Origin: an uncultured Candidatus Saccharibacteria bacterium
GTDB lineage: Bacteria > Patescibacteriota > Saccharimonadia > Saccharimonadales > Saccharimonadaceae
Length of the DNA: 22,651 nucleotides
NCBI GenBank assembly: GCA_938017655.1
Contig: CALIJO010000002.1
Span: 1-22,651, forward strand
Direction: 5' to 3'
Below, one piece after another: positions 5,878 to 14,517 of the stretch (position 1 is the stretch's first letter; every line of letters begins with the position of its first letter). Below the pieces are notes generated by a model. It did no database searches and was not told the DNA's origin. It saw nothing but the letters and a program-made list of their open reading frames with translations. Position numbers and translations under genes: made by a program.

Positions 5878-6417
5878 CTACTTGTAGTACGCGCGGCTCT
5901 CGACCCTCACATCCACATAAATTGGCGCAAGATTATTCGTTATCAAATAGCGTTGCATCCGCTCGATATCTTCCGCCGATTCTGCTGGCGAACGGTCAAT
6001 CAGACACTTATAGTACTCCGTACGACCCTCTAGATAAACATCTAACTGTCTCGTCTTATCCGTCGGTAGTACCACCTTAGTCATTTTTACCCCCAGATCC
6101 TTCAAATCCTGTTCCAGTAATGCCACGTATTGCTTAATCTTATCCGTAATCAGATTTTTATTTCCCGATTCATCGACAATTTCCACGCTCGAAGTTAAAT
6201 TCACTACCGTCGGTTTCACTTCCGTCTTTTTCGCGTCACCCCGATTAATCAGGCTCACCGCGCCAAGCGTTAAACCTGCCGTACCAAGCGCCAGCACCGT
6301 ACTCAATCCCACGAAACGCATTACTTTTTTGCGTTTTCGCCTTTTCTCTTCTTTAATCCTCGTCGACTCCAGAATTACTTCTTCTCGCTTCGAGGCAATC
6401 GTCTTATTAATTCTCAC
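5878..6417 (-). CDS. ftsQ: Short FtsQ/DivIB-like division protein
   Basis: The 179-aa product has a very basic cytoplasmic N terminus (EEKRRKRKKVMR), one transmembrane helix (about residues 35-57, FVGLSTVLALGTAGLTLGAV) and about 120 residues outside. The end, LAPIYVDVRVESRAYYK, resembles the closing strand of the FtsQ/DivIB beta domain (YIDLRxxGRxYYK), and DKTRQLDVYLEG fits the same domain. FtsQ links the FtsLB complex to the rest of the divisome. Typical FtsQ has about 250-280 residues with a POTRA domain after the membrane helix; here there is no room for both, so POTRA is probably reduced or lost. Its place after murG is the classical ftsQ location. The start is GTG 6417, with AAGG upstream. 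The name is inferred from position and C terminus. Confidence 0.65.
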   Translation of the reverse strand: MRINKTIASKREEVILESTRIKEEKRRKRKKVMRFVGLSTVLALGTAGLTLGAVSLINRGDAKKTEVKPTVVNLTSSVEIVDESGNKNLITDKIKQYVALLEQDLKDLGVKMTKVVLPTDKTRQLDVYLEGRTEYYKCLIDRSPAESAEDIERMQRYLITNNLAPIYVDVRVESRAYYK

Positions 6418-6484
6418 TTTTTATCGCCTTTTTATTTTCAAAACTTATTTTGATCCTAATTCTTTCAAACCCTATTTTTTAATC

Positions 6485-7702
6485 TTATTTCTTCAATCCC
6501 AGCACCAATTTTGCGAGTGACTCGCTCGCATCTAATTTCGCATATTTCTTAAAATTCATCACTAATTTAGCTTGTTTTTCATTGTTTTTTAGCAAATTCA
6601 AAATCTTTTTCAATAATTTTTCTGGGACCATCTCCATGTCGCGGTCCAAAATCATTTCTACCGCTTCATCGCGTGCCAATTTTTCCGCATTTTTCACTTG
6701 ATGACCGCCCGGCAATTTTTCAAACGGCACCAAAATTGTTGGCTTCCCCAAACTCGCTAATTCCGCCATCGTGGTCGCGCCCGCGCGTGACACCACAATA
6801 TCTCCTGCACCTAAAATCTCATGCATCACCGGTGAAAAATTCCACATCCGAAATTCCGAAGTTAGTTTCCCTTTTTCCCAAGTTTCGTATTTCTTCAGAT
6901 CGATCATATCCTCGTAGTGCTTACGCCCAGATACTAGACCTACCGACGTATATTTCAAAAGTTCTGGCAAAATTTCCCGTATCGCTTGGTTAATATGCAT
7001 CGAACCCTGTGATCCCCCTGTCACAATCACCAAATTTCGCTCCGGATCAAACCCTAATTCTCTCTTCAAGCGCCTCTTTTTGCTCTCCGCCACTTTTTCG
7101 AATTCCTTCCCCACTGGAATCCCCACGAACACATAACGTGAGTCCTCTTTCTCCACCGGCGTGCCCATGGCAATAATTTTCGCTTTTTTACTCAAAATTC
7201 GATTTGCTAGTCCCATCGTTGCGTCCGATTCATGAATCAAATATGGAATCTTATAAATTCCCGCCACGATCCCGACCGGCAACCCAACGAATCCCCCCTT
7301 CAAAAAAATTACATCCGGACGATTTTCTTTTCGACTAAAACGCCACAAAGTTTGAAAAAATCCCAAAGCAAAGCCCGTCACGCCCGCAATATTTCCGAAC
7401 ACCACGTCACAAAAAGTTTTCGCATGGTTGTCAAAATAATCAGACAATTTCAGACCATGATAACGATGAAATTTTCCGGCAAAAACTTTACGCACGCGTA
7501 AATATAATTTCACCCCCGTTTCTTCTTCGCCACCCCAAGCCAGCTTCGCTTCATTCGCCAGTTTCACTACATTCTTATAGTATTTCGCATCAGTCCAGAA
7601 TTCGATTTTACTCTTTGGCTTCATCTTCAAAATTTCTTGTACCACCGACATCGCTGGAGTAATATGTCCGCCAGATCCGCCGCCTACTACTAAAATTTTC
7701 AT
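6485..7702 (-). CDS. murG: MurG, lipid II-forming GlcNAc transferase
   Basis: MurG transfers GlcNAc from UDP-GlcNAc to lipid I, making lipid II at the inner face of the membrane. Diagnostic segments are the N-terminal glycine-rich loop GGGSGGHITPA (7-17), FLKGGFVGLPVGIVA, the acceptor-side motif HESDATMGLANRIL, VTGGSQGSMHINQAI at the start of the second Rossmann domain, and SRAGATTMAELASLGKPTIL followed by GGHQVKNAEKLA, which contacts UDP-GlcNAc. At 405 aa it is about 45 longer than usual; the extra length lies roughly at residues 45-95, before the FLKGGF segment. The ATG overlaps the ftsW stop (ATGA), so the two are translationally coupled, and ftsQ follows after 67 bp. Confidence 0.96.
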   Translation of the reverse strand: MKILVVGGGSGGHITPAMSVVQEILKMKPKSKIEFWTDAKYYKNVVKLANEAKLAWGGEEETGVKLYLRVRKVFAGKFHRYHGLKLSDYFDNHAKTFCDVVFGNIAGVTGFALGFFQTLWRFSRKENRPDVIFLKGGFVGLPVGIVAGIYKIPYLIHESDATMGLANRILSKKAKIIAMGTPVEKEDSRYVFVGIPVGKEFEKVAESKKRRLKRELGFDPERNLVIVTGGSQGSMHINQAIREILPELLKYTSVGLVSGRKHYEDMIDLKKYETWEKGKLTSEFRMWNFSPVMHEILGAGDIVVSRAGATTMAELASLGKPTILVPFEKLPGGHQVKNAEKLARDEAVEMILDRDMEMVPEKLLKKILNLLKNNEKQAKLVMNFKKYAKLDASESLAKLVLGLKK

Positions 7703-9246
7703 CCTCTTCCTCCCAGTCTACTACTTCTGCTCATCCTTAAATTATTTTTAATTTCCTCATTTCGCTCATCATCTGAAATTTCCGTCCTCGCCGTAAACCG
7801 TGAAATATTAATTACTAACCCCAATCCAAAACACGTTATCAGAAGACTCGTTCCACCTTTCGAAAGTAACGGTAAAGTAATTCCGGTCAGCGGAATCAAT
7901 GCAATCATCGCACTAATATTCACCGCAACCTGTGAAAATAACCAAGCAAATACCCCCATCGTCACCAATCTAAAATAGAGGTTTTCCGAAGTGTTCGCCA
8001 CTTTTAGAATTTCCATAAATAAATGCACATAAAGTCCAATTACGGCCACCGCCCCGACGAATCCCCACATTTCGGAAACCACCGCAAACATCGAGTCCGT
8101 AATCGATTCCGGCAAATATCCCGCCGTCTGCACGTTATTCCCGATCCCCACTCCGAGAAATCCACCCGACCCCACGGTAATTAGTGCGTTTTCGATATGA
8201 TAATCCGTCGTCGCATCGCCCTTACCCGTAAAAGTAAACAAGCGTTCACGACGGTGCGGTGAAGACAAAATCATCCCCACGCCCAGCGCCAAAATTACCG
8301 CAAACATAATCATAATTTTCCAAATCTTAATTCCTGCCACGAATAAAATCATCAGCGCAATCACCCCGAGCGGTACCGCCGAACCCAAGTCTTTCTGAGA
8401 TACCACAATCAAAAACAGTGAAACCCCTAAAACACCAAAAAATTTCGCATAAAATTGATAGCTTTTTCGTAAAATCTCCGCACTCGCCCAGCCAGAAGCC
8501 TTGCCTCGCGCTAAAATTTTTGCTGCGCCTCTCATCAGCCTATTGCCTTGCCTATTTCCCCACACCAAATTTCCCGCCGTATTAAATCCCTGATTAAAAC
8601 CATAGTTATTACGACTAAAATTCACTTGACTAGAAAAAGCCGCTCCTCCCGAAACACCCGCCTGGCTCTTCGAATTCGTACTCCTCCCCTCTTTTCTGCC
8701 TTTGATTCTCACATATAAATCCATCAAAAGCTGCATCAACATTCCGAGTGCCGTCGTCCTGCCAGCCTCTTCCAAAAATCCACCCCTCGCCTGAAAATCC
8801 GCGGTAATCTTTGCTAGATAAAGCATCACTCCTAATTTCAAAAAATCCGACACCTGAATCGTAATTGGCCCGAGTCTCAGCCACCTACAGGCCCCTAACT
8901 GACAATATGCCAAAGTTGAACGCCCCGCTGCCACCGCCAGTAGCAAGTTCAAACCTAAACCCAAAAATAATAAAATTATCGGTAAACGCTTCGCCACTGC
9001 ATCTAAAATACGCCAAATCCCCGTAGGTCTTTTCGCTTTTTCCACTTCCACCAAATTCACCCTGGTTTCAAAAAATAGCAGCACCGCCGTAATCACCAGA
9101 TATTTCGCTTGATCTACCCAATACACCGTATCTTCCCCCTTCACTTTCGCATAAGACGGACCCACCAAAGCAATCATCATCAACCCGATGGCAATCAAAA
9201 TTATCATCGTAATGATAATTTTATAATTTGCCTTATGTTGTCGCAT
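7699..9246 (-). CDS. ftsW: FtsW, SEDS-family peptidoglycan polymerase
   Basis: A multi-span SEDS protein that polymerises lipid II at the septum with its partner FtsI. Family segments are RWLRLGPITIQVSDFLKL (121-138), VVSQKDLGSAVPLGVIAL (281-298), the HRRERL motif, TDSMFAVVSEMWGFVGA (containing the conserved extracellular Asp) and TGITLPLLSKGGTSLL near the end. At 515 aa it is far longer than the usual 370-420. The excess is an insertion of about 100 residues (roughly 152-262) between two membrane segments, rich in Asn, Gly, Gln and Ser, in what should be a cytoplasmic loop. Two conserved positions differ from the common form: QPSEFAKL is QVSDFLKL, and EELG is EMWG. The start ATG follows GGAG; mraY ends 21 bp upstream. 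Confidence 0.92.
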   Translation of the reverse strand: MRQHKANYKIIITMIILIAIGLMMIALVGPSYAKVKGEDTVYWVDQAKYLVITAVLLFFETRVNLVEVEKAKRPTGIWRILDAVAKRLPIILLFLGLGLNLLLAVAAGRSTLAYCQLGACRWLRLGPITIQVSDFLKLGVMLYLAKITADFQARGGFLEEAGRTTALGMLMQLLMDLYVRIKGRKEGRSTNSKSQAGVSGGAAFSSQVNFSRNNYGFNQGFNTAGNLVWGNRQGNRLMRGAAKILARGKASGWASAEILRKSYQFYAKFFGVLGVSLFLIVVSQKDLGSAVPLGVIALMILFVAGIKIWKIMIMFAVILALGVGMILSSPHRRERLFTFTGKGDATTDYHIENALITVGSGGFLGVGIGNNVQTAGYLPESITDSMFAVVSEMWGFVGAVAVIGLYVHLFMEILKVANTSENLYFRLVTMGVFAWLFSQVAVNISAMIALIPLTGITLPLLSKGGTSLLITCFGLGLVINISRFTARTEISDDERNEEIKNNLRMSRSSRLGGRG

Positions 9247-9267
9247 CTAATCCCACTCCAAAAATTT

Positions 9268-10299
9268 TTATTTTTTAATAATTCCGCTCACCATCGCAAT
9301 AAACACCCCTACGATTGCACAAACTCCCGCGATTACCCAAAAACGCATCACAATTTTGGCTTCACCCCAGCCACTCGCCTCCAAATGGTGATGAATTGGC
9401 GCGGAAATAAAAATCTTGCGCTTGAAAAATTTCTTCGAAATCATCTGAATTAAGGAGGAACCTGCCTCCACCACAAATAGCAGTCCAATTACAGGCAAAA
9501 GTAACAATGAATTCGTCATCATAGATACCACGCCAAGCCCCGCACCCAGTGCAAACGACCCCACATCACCCATCATAAAACGTGCTGGCGGCACATTGAA
9601 CCACACATAAGAAAACAGCCACCCCACTACCGTCATACAGAAAGCAAATAGATATACTTGCCCACGAAATAGCGCAATTGTACCGAACGCACCATAAGCC
9701 ATCATCGCAAGGCCCCCCGCCAGTCCATCTAGTCCATCCGAAATATTCACCGCATTTGAGGTCGCCACCACCGCAAAAGTAAATAACCCCACCATTACTA
9801 CTCCGCCAATTTCAATATCACCCGCAAATGGAATGTGGATACTCGTCCAGCCTAACTTATAGGCAAAAAACCAACCTAACACCAAACTCACCACAGTAAT
9901 CATCGCAAACTTAATTGGCGCACGCAGCCCAGCCGCACCCTCACCTGAGCCAAATACATTAATCCCATCATCAATCAAGCCTACAATCGCTCCACCCAAG
10001 AAACCAAAAATCGGTAGCCACGTTTGTGCACGATCGAAATTACAAATCAGTGTCACCACTGTTACAGAAATCACCCCGATAATCCCCGCCATCGTTGGAA
10101 ATACTCGCTTGAATTTATGCGCATGCAGTTTCGTCATAATCGGCAGGCCATCACCCGAAACCGTGGTCTTTTTTTGCTTCTTCCAAAAATGATATTTATA
10201 AGCTACGTGAGTGTAAAAAGGCGTCAAAAACATCGAAAGCAAAAAGGTACCGAGCGACAATAGTAAACCATACAATGCATTGTTATCTAAATTCCCCAC
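9268..10299 (-). CDS. mraY: MraY, phospho-MurNAc-pentapeptide transferase
   Basis: MraY attaches phospho-MurNAc-pentapeptide to undecaprenyl phosphate, giving lipid I. The 343-aa product is of normal length with about ten membrane helices. It has the family motifs: IVGLIDDGINVFGSG with the paired Asp, SNAVNISDGLDGLAGGLAMM (about 180-200), PPARFMMGDVGSFALG, and the histidine motif SAPIHHHLEASGWGE (about 298-312). The start is GTG at 10299, six bases after AGGAGG. That Shine-Dalgarno lies inside the last codons of ftsI, whose stop is three bases away, so mraY translation is probably coupled to ftsI. In the classical cluster murE and murF lie between these genes; both are absent here. Confidence 0.96.
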   Translation of the reverse strand: MGNLDNNALYGLLLSLGTFLLSMFLTPFYTHVAYKYHFWKKQKKTTVSGDGLPIMTKLHAHKFKRVFPTMAGIIGVISVTVVTLICNFDRAQTWLPIFGFLGGAIVGLIDDGINVFGSGEGAAGLRAPIKFAMITVVSLVLGWFFAYKLGWTSIHIPFAGDIEIGGVVMVGLFTFAVVATSNAVNISDGLDGLAGGLAMMAYGAFGTIALFRGQVYLFAFCMTVVGWLFSYVWFNVPPARFMMGDVGSFALGAGLGVVSMMTNSLLLLPVIGLLFVVEAGSSLIQMISKKFFKRKIFISAPIHHHLEASGWGEAKIVMRFWVIAGVCAIVGVFIAMVSGIIKK

Positions 10300-10302
10300 G
10301 CC

Positions 10303-12051
10303 TTACCTCCTGACTTTATTATAGTTTATCATATACTTCGATATCTCATCAAAAATCGGCTTCGCATTCATCCCGCCATCGAGTTTTCGGTTATCACTCC
10401 AAACCTTCGTCATAATCACATAGTCTGGTGTTTCCTCTAGAGACTTCGCCCCAAAACCCACATAAGTACCAATCGTTTCATCGAAACTATATTTGCCATT
10501 TTTCACAGTCTGCGCCGTACCGGTTTTTCCACCCACATAATAATCCTCGTCATACCCCTTCACATTCGGAAAAACTAGACGGCCCGTATGTAACATTTGG
10601 CGCATCGTTCTGCTCGTATCATTCTTATTTAACGCATCATGATCCGCCTTCGCGAGTTCTGTTCGCACAAACTTACCATCCTTCATTTCACCCGCAATCA
10701 AAGTCGGACGATAATATTCTCCCCCATTCACCACCGCCGAAAAAGCTGAAGCTACTTGAATAATCGAGAGATCCAAGCTCTGCCCGAACGTTATATTCGC
10801 ATACCTCGCATCCGTCGCATCAATATCATTTGGTGGCACAATCGACCCCTTTGTCTCTGGCAATTCAATCCCCGTATATTTTCCTAAATTAAAGCGATTA
10901 TGGTAATAATCATAAAGCTTTTCCTTACCTTGGTAAGTAATTTCCGAAGCCGAACCACCTAGCAGCTTCAAAGCCTGAATCGAACCCGTGTTTAATGAGT
11001 AGGTCAAAACGGTTTGCATGGAAATTTCCCCGGTATGCCCCTTAATCGCATTCTCAATTGGCCAACCGTCAATCACTAATCTATCCGTATTATAATAAGT
11101 CGTCTCTGGCGTCATTACTCCAGAATCAATCGCTGCCGCAATCGCAAAAGTCTTACAGACTGAAGCTGAGTTAAAAGCATTCATCGTCACATCGGTCTGA
11201 AAAACCTTCGCATCCGTTACTTTGGCGTATTCTGCCGGATTATAACCTGGTTTACCTGCCATCGCCAAAATTTGTCCGGTCGCCGGATTCATCACAATTG
11301 CCGACCCGTAAGTGATGTTGAATTTTTTCGTCACTTCATCGACTGCTTCTTCCGCTTTTTTCTGAATATTGCGATCAATCGTCAGCACTAAGTTCTTCCC
11401 ATCTTTTGCCGGAATTTTCACATTTTCATTACCGATCGTCAGCGGCACATTATTCGAATCTTTCACGGTTTTCAGTAATCCATTTTCCCCCGTTAATTCC
11501 TTGTTTAGGCTACCCTCTACTCCGTATTGACCTTCACCATCTTGATTCACGAAGCCCAAAACCTGTGCCGCCATTTCCCCTTCTGGGTAAACCCGCGTCG
11601 TGGTTTCCTGTTCATAAACTCCGACCAAATCCGCCTTTTTTAGGTTATTTGTCTCCGTATATGGCACATTTTTCGCCACCACAAAATATTTACGCTCCGG
11701 ATCCGCAAAAACCTCATCCCAACTCGCCTTCGTCCGGTAATTCCCCACCATTTCGTCAATTTTCTTGATAATTTCCTCACGCTTTTTTACTACCAAACTT
11801 GGATCAATTGAAATTGTATAAGTTTTCTTATTCATCACGATTGGTACCGGGGTGTCACCATCTAGAAAATAAATTTCCCCGCGCTTGGCAAAAATCGTCG
11901 ATTTCATAATCTGCTGCTGATTGGCCTTCGTCGCATAAAGTTTATGGTTCAAAACCTGCAAGCGAAATAGCTGAATCACAATCAAACCAAACACCAAAAA
12001 ACAGAGACCCTGAATCAAACTCGTTCGCGATTTCAACCTCTGTTTTCTCAT
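10303..12051 (-). CDS. ftsI: FtsI/PBP2-class penicillin-binding transpeptidase
   Basis: A class B penicillin-binding protein that crosslinks septal peptidoglycan as the partner of FtsW. The 582-aa protein has a short cytoplasmic tail, one membrane anchor (about 12-32), a dimerisation/pedestal domain (about 45-220) and a C-terminal transpeptidase domain. The three active-site motifs are complete: S297-V-C-K300, S352-L-N354 and K509-T-G511 (in GGKTGTAQ). The surrounding text GSAIVMNPATGQILAMA is typical. No PASTA domains are present. ATG 12051 lies seven bases after an extended -10 (TGCTATAAT) and has no Shine-Dalgarno, so the mRNA is probably leaderless. ftsI heads ftsI-mraY-ftsW-murG-ftsQ. 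It could equally be called PBP2b-like, but the neighbours favour FtsI. Confidence 0.92.
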   Translation of the reverse strand: MRKQRLKSRTSLIQGLCFLVFGLIVIQLFRLQVLNHKLYATKANQQQIMKSTIFAKRGEIYFLDGDTPVPIVMNKKTYTISIDPSLVVKKREEIIKKIDEMVGNYRTKASWDEVFADPERKYFVVAKNVPYTETNNLKKADLVGVYEQETTTRVYPEGEMAAQVLGFVNQDGEGQYGVEGSLNKELTGENGLLKTVKDSNNVPLTIGNENVKIPAKDGKNLVLTIDRNIQKKAEEAVDEVTKKFNITYGSAIVMNPATGQILAMAGKPGYNPAEYAKVTDAKVFQTDVTMNAFNSASVCKTFAIAAAIDSGVMTPETTYYNTDRLVIDGWPIENAIKGHTGEISMQTVLTYSLNTGSIQALKLLGGSASEITYQGKEKLYDYYHNRFNLGKYTGIELPETKGSIVPPNDIDATDARYANITFGQSLDLSIIQVASAFSAVVNGGEYYRPTLIAGEMKDGKFVRTELAKADHDALNKNDTSRTMRQMLHTGRLVFPNVKGYDEDYYVGGKTGTAQTVKNGKYSFDETIGTYVGFGAKSLEETPDYVIMTKVWSDNRKLDGGMNAKPIFDEISKYMINYNKVRR

Positions 12052-12058
12052 ATGCTTA

Positions 12059-12067
12059 ATTATAGCA
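12059..12067 (-). promoter_or_regulatory. Extended -10 promoter of ftsI, implying a leaderless transcript
   Basis: The minus strand reads TGC-TATAAT-TAAGCAT-ATG: a perfect extended -10 with seven bases before the start codon. No good -35 is seen, which extended -10 promoters do not require. ATGCT/AGCAT arms (12052-12068) make the whole -10 to start interval an inverted repeat that could also be an operator. Confidence 0.6.
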
Positions 12068-12100
12068 TAAGGGGCTTATTTTTTATTCACTTCCGACTTC

Positions 12101-13657
12101 TTATTTATCTCGGTTTTTGGCGACTTCAGATTTCTTCATCCCCTCAGATTTTTTCGCGTCATCAATCTTCTTGCCGGTTTCCGCCTTCTTCGTCTCGCCA
12201 CCCATCACCATTTGAATCGTGCGATTTAGCTGCTGCTTAATTTTATTGCGCGCATGCGGCGTAATAATTTTATCCAACCAGCTCGGCTTCACCATTTGAT
12301 TTTTTGAAGTCAAAATCTCCACCACGTCACCATTTTTTAATTTAGTGTTCAAGTTCGAAAGCTTACCATTAATCTTCGCACCAATCACGTGTCCACCCAC
12401 CTCCGAATGTAAACGATAAGCAAAATCAAGCGGCATCGACCCCACCGGCAGATCAATAATATCCCCCTTCGGCGTATAGACAAAAAGTTTATCCGCAAAC
12501 AGGTTAATCTTGAGCTTCCTCATATCCACCTGCTTACCCTCTTTTAGCTGCGCAGCCGCCATCTGTAGTTCTGAAATCCAGAGTAAGTTCGTTGGCAAAT
12601 GCTGAATCTTCCCCATTTTATAATTTTCCGTCAACTTTTGCTCGTTATAGAAAAAGCTCGCCGCGAGACCTCGTTCCGCATATTCGTGCATATCTTTCGT
12701 GCGAATCTGAAATTCCACAATCCGCTTATCCTTCGTAATCACCGTGGTATGCAGCGACTGATAGCCATTCTGCTTCGGCATCGCCACGTAATCCTTAATC
12801 CTGCCCGTCATTGGCGTATAAAGCGCGTGAATAATTCCCAGCGTCAAATAACAATCCGTCACATCTTCCACAATAATTCGAAGCGCCGTCAGATCGTAAA
12901 CCTCGTCGATATTCTGATTATATTTCGCTAATTTCTTATGCAAAGAATAGACTGATTTCACCCGTCCATCAATCTCAAATTTAATCTTTTCTGCCGCCAG
13001 CTTCTCTGAAACTTCTTTTTTGATCTTTTCTAGACTCTTCTCGGCTGATTTATTGCGCTCTTCAATCAATTTTTTCAAAAATTCAAAACGTTTTGGGTCA
13101 ACATAGGAAAATGCAATATCGGAAATCTCCACGCGCAGTCTCCCCATATTCAAACGGTCCGCTAATGGTGAAAAAATTTCCAGTGACTCCTTACCAATCT
13201 TCTTCTGCTTCTCTGGTGGCAAAGCCGACAAAGTCCTCAAATTATGCAAACGATCGGCTAGTTTGATTATCAAAACCCGAATATCCGCTCCCGTCGCAAT
13301 CAAAAGTCTCAAGAGATTATCTTTCGTCGCCGGCAAATAAGTATCAATATCGCGCATCCCCTGTCTAGCCTTACCTAGTTTAGTTACTCCATCCACCAAA
13401 AAGGCCACGGTTTCACCGAATTTTTCCTTGATTTCGTCCAGTGTCACCCCGGTATCTTCCACCGTGTCGTGAAGCACCCCAGCTATCACTGTATCTTCAT
13501 CCATTCCCCACTCACGCAAGATGCTCATCACTGCCAGTGGATGGATAATGTATGGCTCACCCGATTTTCGTTTCTGCCCCTCATGTGCCTGGGTCGCAAA
13601 ATCAATCGCGGCCTGTTCTCTCTCTGTTATTTTCGGTTGAACACATTTTTTACTCAT
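12101..13657 (-). CDS. Rel/SpoT-type (p)ppGpp synthetase/hydrolase lacking the C-terminal regulatory domains
   Basis: This 518-aa RelA/SpoT homologue makes and degrades the alarmone (p)ppGpp. Domains in order: HD hydrolase (about 15-150) with H40, the H63-D64...E67-D68 motif and KLADRLHNLRTL; synthetase (about 220-330) with GRVKSVYSLHKKL, R286-I-K-D289 and GYQSLHTTV; TGS (about 388-451, LFVYTPKGDIIDLPVGSMPL). The RIKD form is that of bifunctional Rel/SpoT enzymes rather than RelA-type ExDD, so both activities are expected. Long Rel proteins continue to about 700-750 aa with helical, zinc-finger/CC and ACT domains; here the protein stops soon after TGS with a Lys-rich tail, so ribosome and amino-acid sensing must differ. 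The ATG overlaps the parB stop (ATGA), placing rel in the parAB operon. Confidence 0.93.
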   Translation of the reverse strand: MSKKCVQPKITEREQAAIDFATQAHEGQKRKSGEPYIIHPLAVMSILREWGMDEDTVIAGVLHDTVEDTGVTLDEIKEKFGETVAFLVDGVTKLGKARQGMRDIDTYLPATKDNLLRLLIATGADIRVLIIKLADRLHNLRTLSALPPEKQKKIGKESLEIFSPLADRLNMGRLRVEISDIAFSYVDPKRFEFLKKLIEERNKSAEKSLEKIKKEVSEKLAAEKIKFEIDGRVKSVYSLHKKLAKYNQNIDEVYDLTALRIIVEDVTDCYLTLGIIHALYTPMTGRIKDYVAMPKQNGYQSLHTTVITKDKRIVEFQIRTKDMHEYAERGLAASFFYNEQKLTENYKMGKIQHLPTNLLWISELQMAAAQLKEGKQVDMRKLKINLFADKLFVYTPKGDIIDLPVGSMPLDFAYRLHSEVGGHVIGAKINGKLSNLNTKLKNGDVVEILTSKNQMVKPSWLDKIITPHARNKIKQQLNRTIQMVMGGETKKAETGKKIDDAKKSEGMKKSEVAKNRDK

Positions 13658-14496
13658 TGTAATCTCGCTAATAATCTCTGTAATTCTTCTTCATTTTTGC
13701 AAGCAAATGTTACACTACGCCCCCTTACGCGCACTTTTGCCGCGTATTTTTCACTCAATTCATTCTCTTGGTGCAGATAAACATTGGTTTTTAGCAAATT
13801 CGCCGAACTTTTCTTCTTATGTTCCGCAATATAACGCTCCACCTTGCGCGCCGTCCACCCTTCTTCGATAATCATCGGCAAAATCTTCTTCACCATTTCC
13901 GGATCTGCCGAAATCAAAGGTCGCATCACCCCCTCTGTTAACTTGTGTTTCACCATTGCATGTTTCACTTCATCCGGCAAATTCAAAAGTCGCATCGTAT
14001 TAATCACCGATGAAGTACTTTTTCCTACGCGCTTAGCAATTTCCTCTGGCTGAAGATTGAATTGATTTTTTAATTTCGCATAAGCTGTCGCCATTTCAAT
14101 CGCGTTAAGGTCTTCGCGCTGCGCATTTTCAACAATCGAAAGCTCTAACTGGTTTTGCGCATCGAGAGTACGAATAATCGCCGGAATTTTCTCTAATCCC
14201 GCCATCTTCGAGGCACGATAACGCCTCTCGCCTGCCACAATCTTATATTTATTACCCTCAGCTACCACCACAATCGGCTGCAGTACCCCATGCTCGCGAA
14301 TCGAATCCGCTAAGGCTGCCAGAGCTTCTTCTGAAAAATCTTTACGTGGCTGATCGGTTTCTGGTGTAATTTTCGCTAAATCTAGCTCCGTCAACTGACT
14401 CTTTGAGCTATCCTCTGACAAAGTAATATCAAAATCATCCTCTACAATATCCGTAGGAATTAAACTTTCAAATCCGCGACCCAAACCTTTTGCCAT
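13654..14496 (-). CDS. parB: Chromosome-partitioning protein ParB (Spo0J)
   Basis: ParB is the CTP-dependent DNA clamp that loads at parS sites and works with ParA in origin segregation. The 280-aa protein begins MAKGLGRGFESLIP, the usual ParB start. It then has the ParB/Srx core with GERRYRASKMAGLEKIP (89-105) and ENAQREDLNAIEMA (123-136), a helix-turn-helix (about 149-170, LQPEEIAKRVGKSTSSVINT) and a C-terminal dimerisation region. I chose ATG 14496, seven bases after AAGAGAG. A GTG two codons upstream (14502) is possible but too close to that site. It lies 21 bp behind parA and overlaps rel. I saw no full parS palindrome in the window. Confidence 0.95.
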   Translation of the reverse strand: MAKGLGRGFESLIPTDIVEDDFDITLSEDSSKSQLTELDLAKITPETDQPRKDFSEEALAALADSIREHGVLQPIVVVAEGNKYKIVAGERRYRASKMAGLEKIPAIIRTLDAQNQLELSIVENAQREDLNAIEMATAYAKLKNQFNLQPEEIAKRVGKSTSSVINTMRLLNLPDEVKHAMVKHKLTEGVMRPLISADPEMVKKILPMIIEEGWTARKVERYIAEHKKKSSANLLKTNVYLHQENELSEKYAAKVRVRGRSVTFACKNEEELQRLLARLQ

Positions 14497-14517
14497 TTTC
14501 ACACTCTCTTTTTCTTT

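Noticed and set aside
5423..5887. 154-codon plus-strand frame in the ftsQ-rsmH gap
   Set aside because: Low-complexity Phe/Leu/Pro/Lys-rich translation, no ribosome-binding site, crosses a 39-bp tandem repeat and the ftsQ terminator, and overlaps the ftsQ stop.
13637..13651. TTGAACACATTTTTT identical to the sequence at 20740-20754
   Set aside because: It lies in the first codons of rel, encodes conserved protein sequence and is not near a promoter; probably chance in AT-rich DNA.
13946..13968. Two TGTTTCAC half-sites resembling parS
   Set aside because: They are direct, not palindromic, and lie within parB codons for the repeated VKHAMVKHK-type sequence, so coding constraint explains them.
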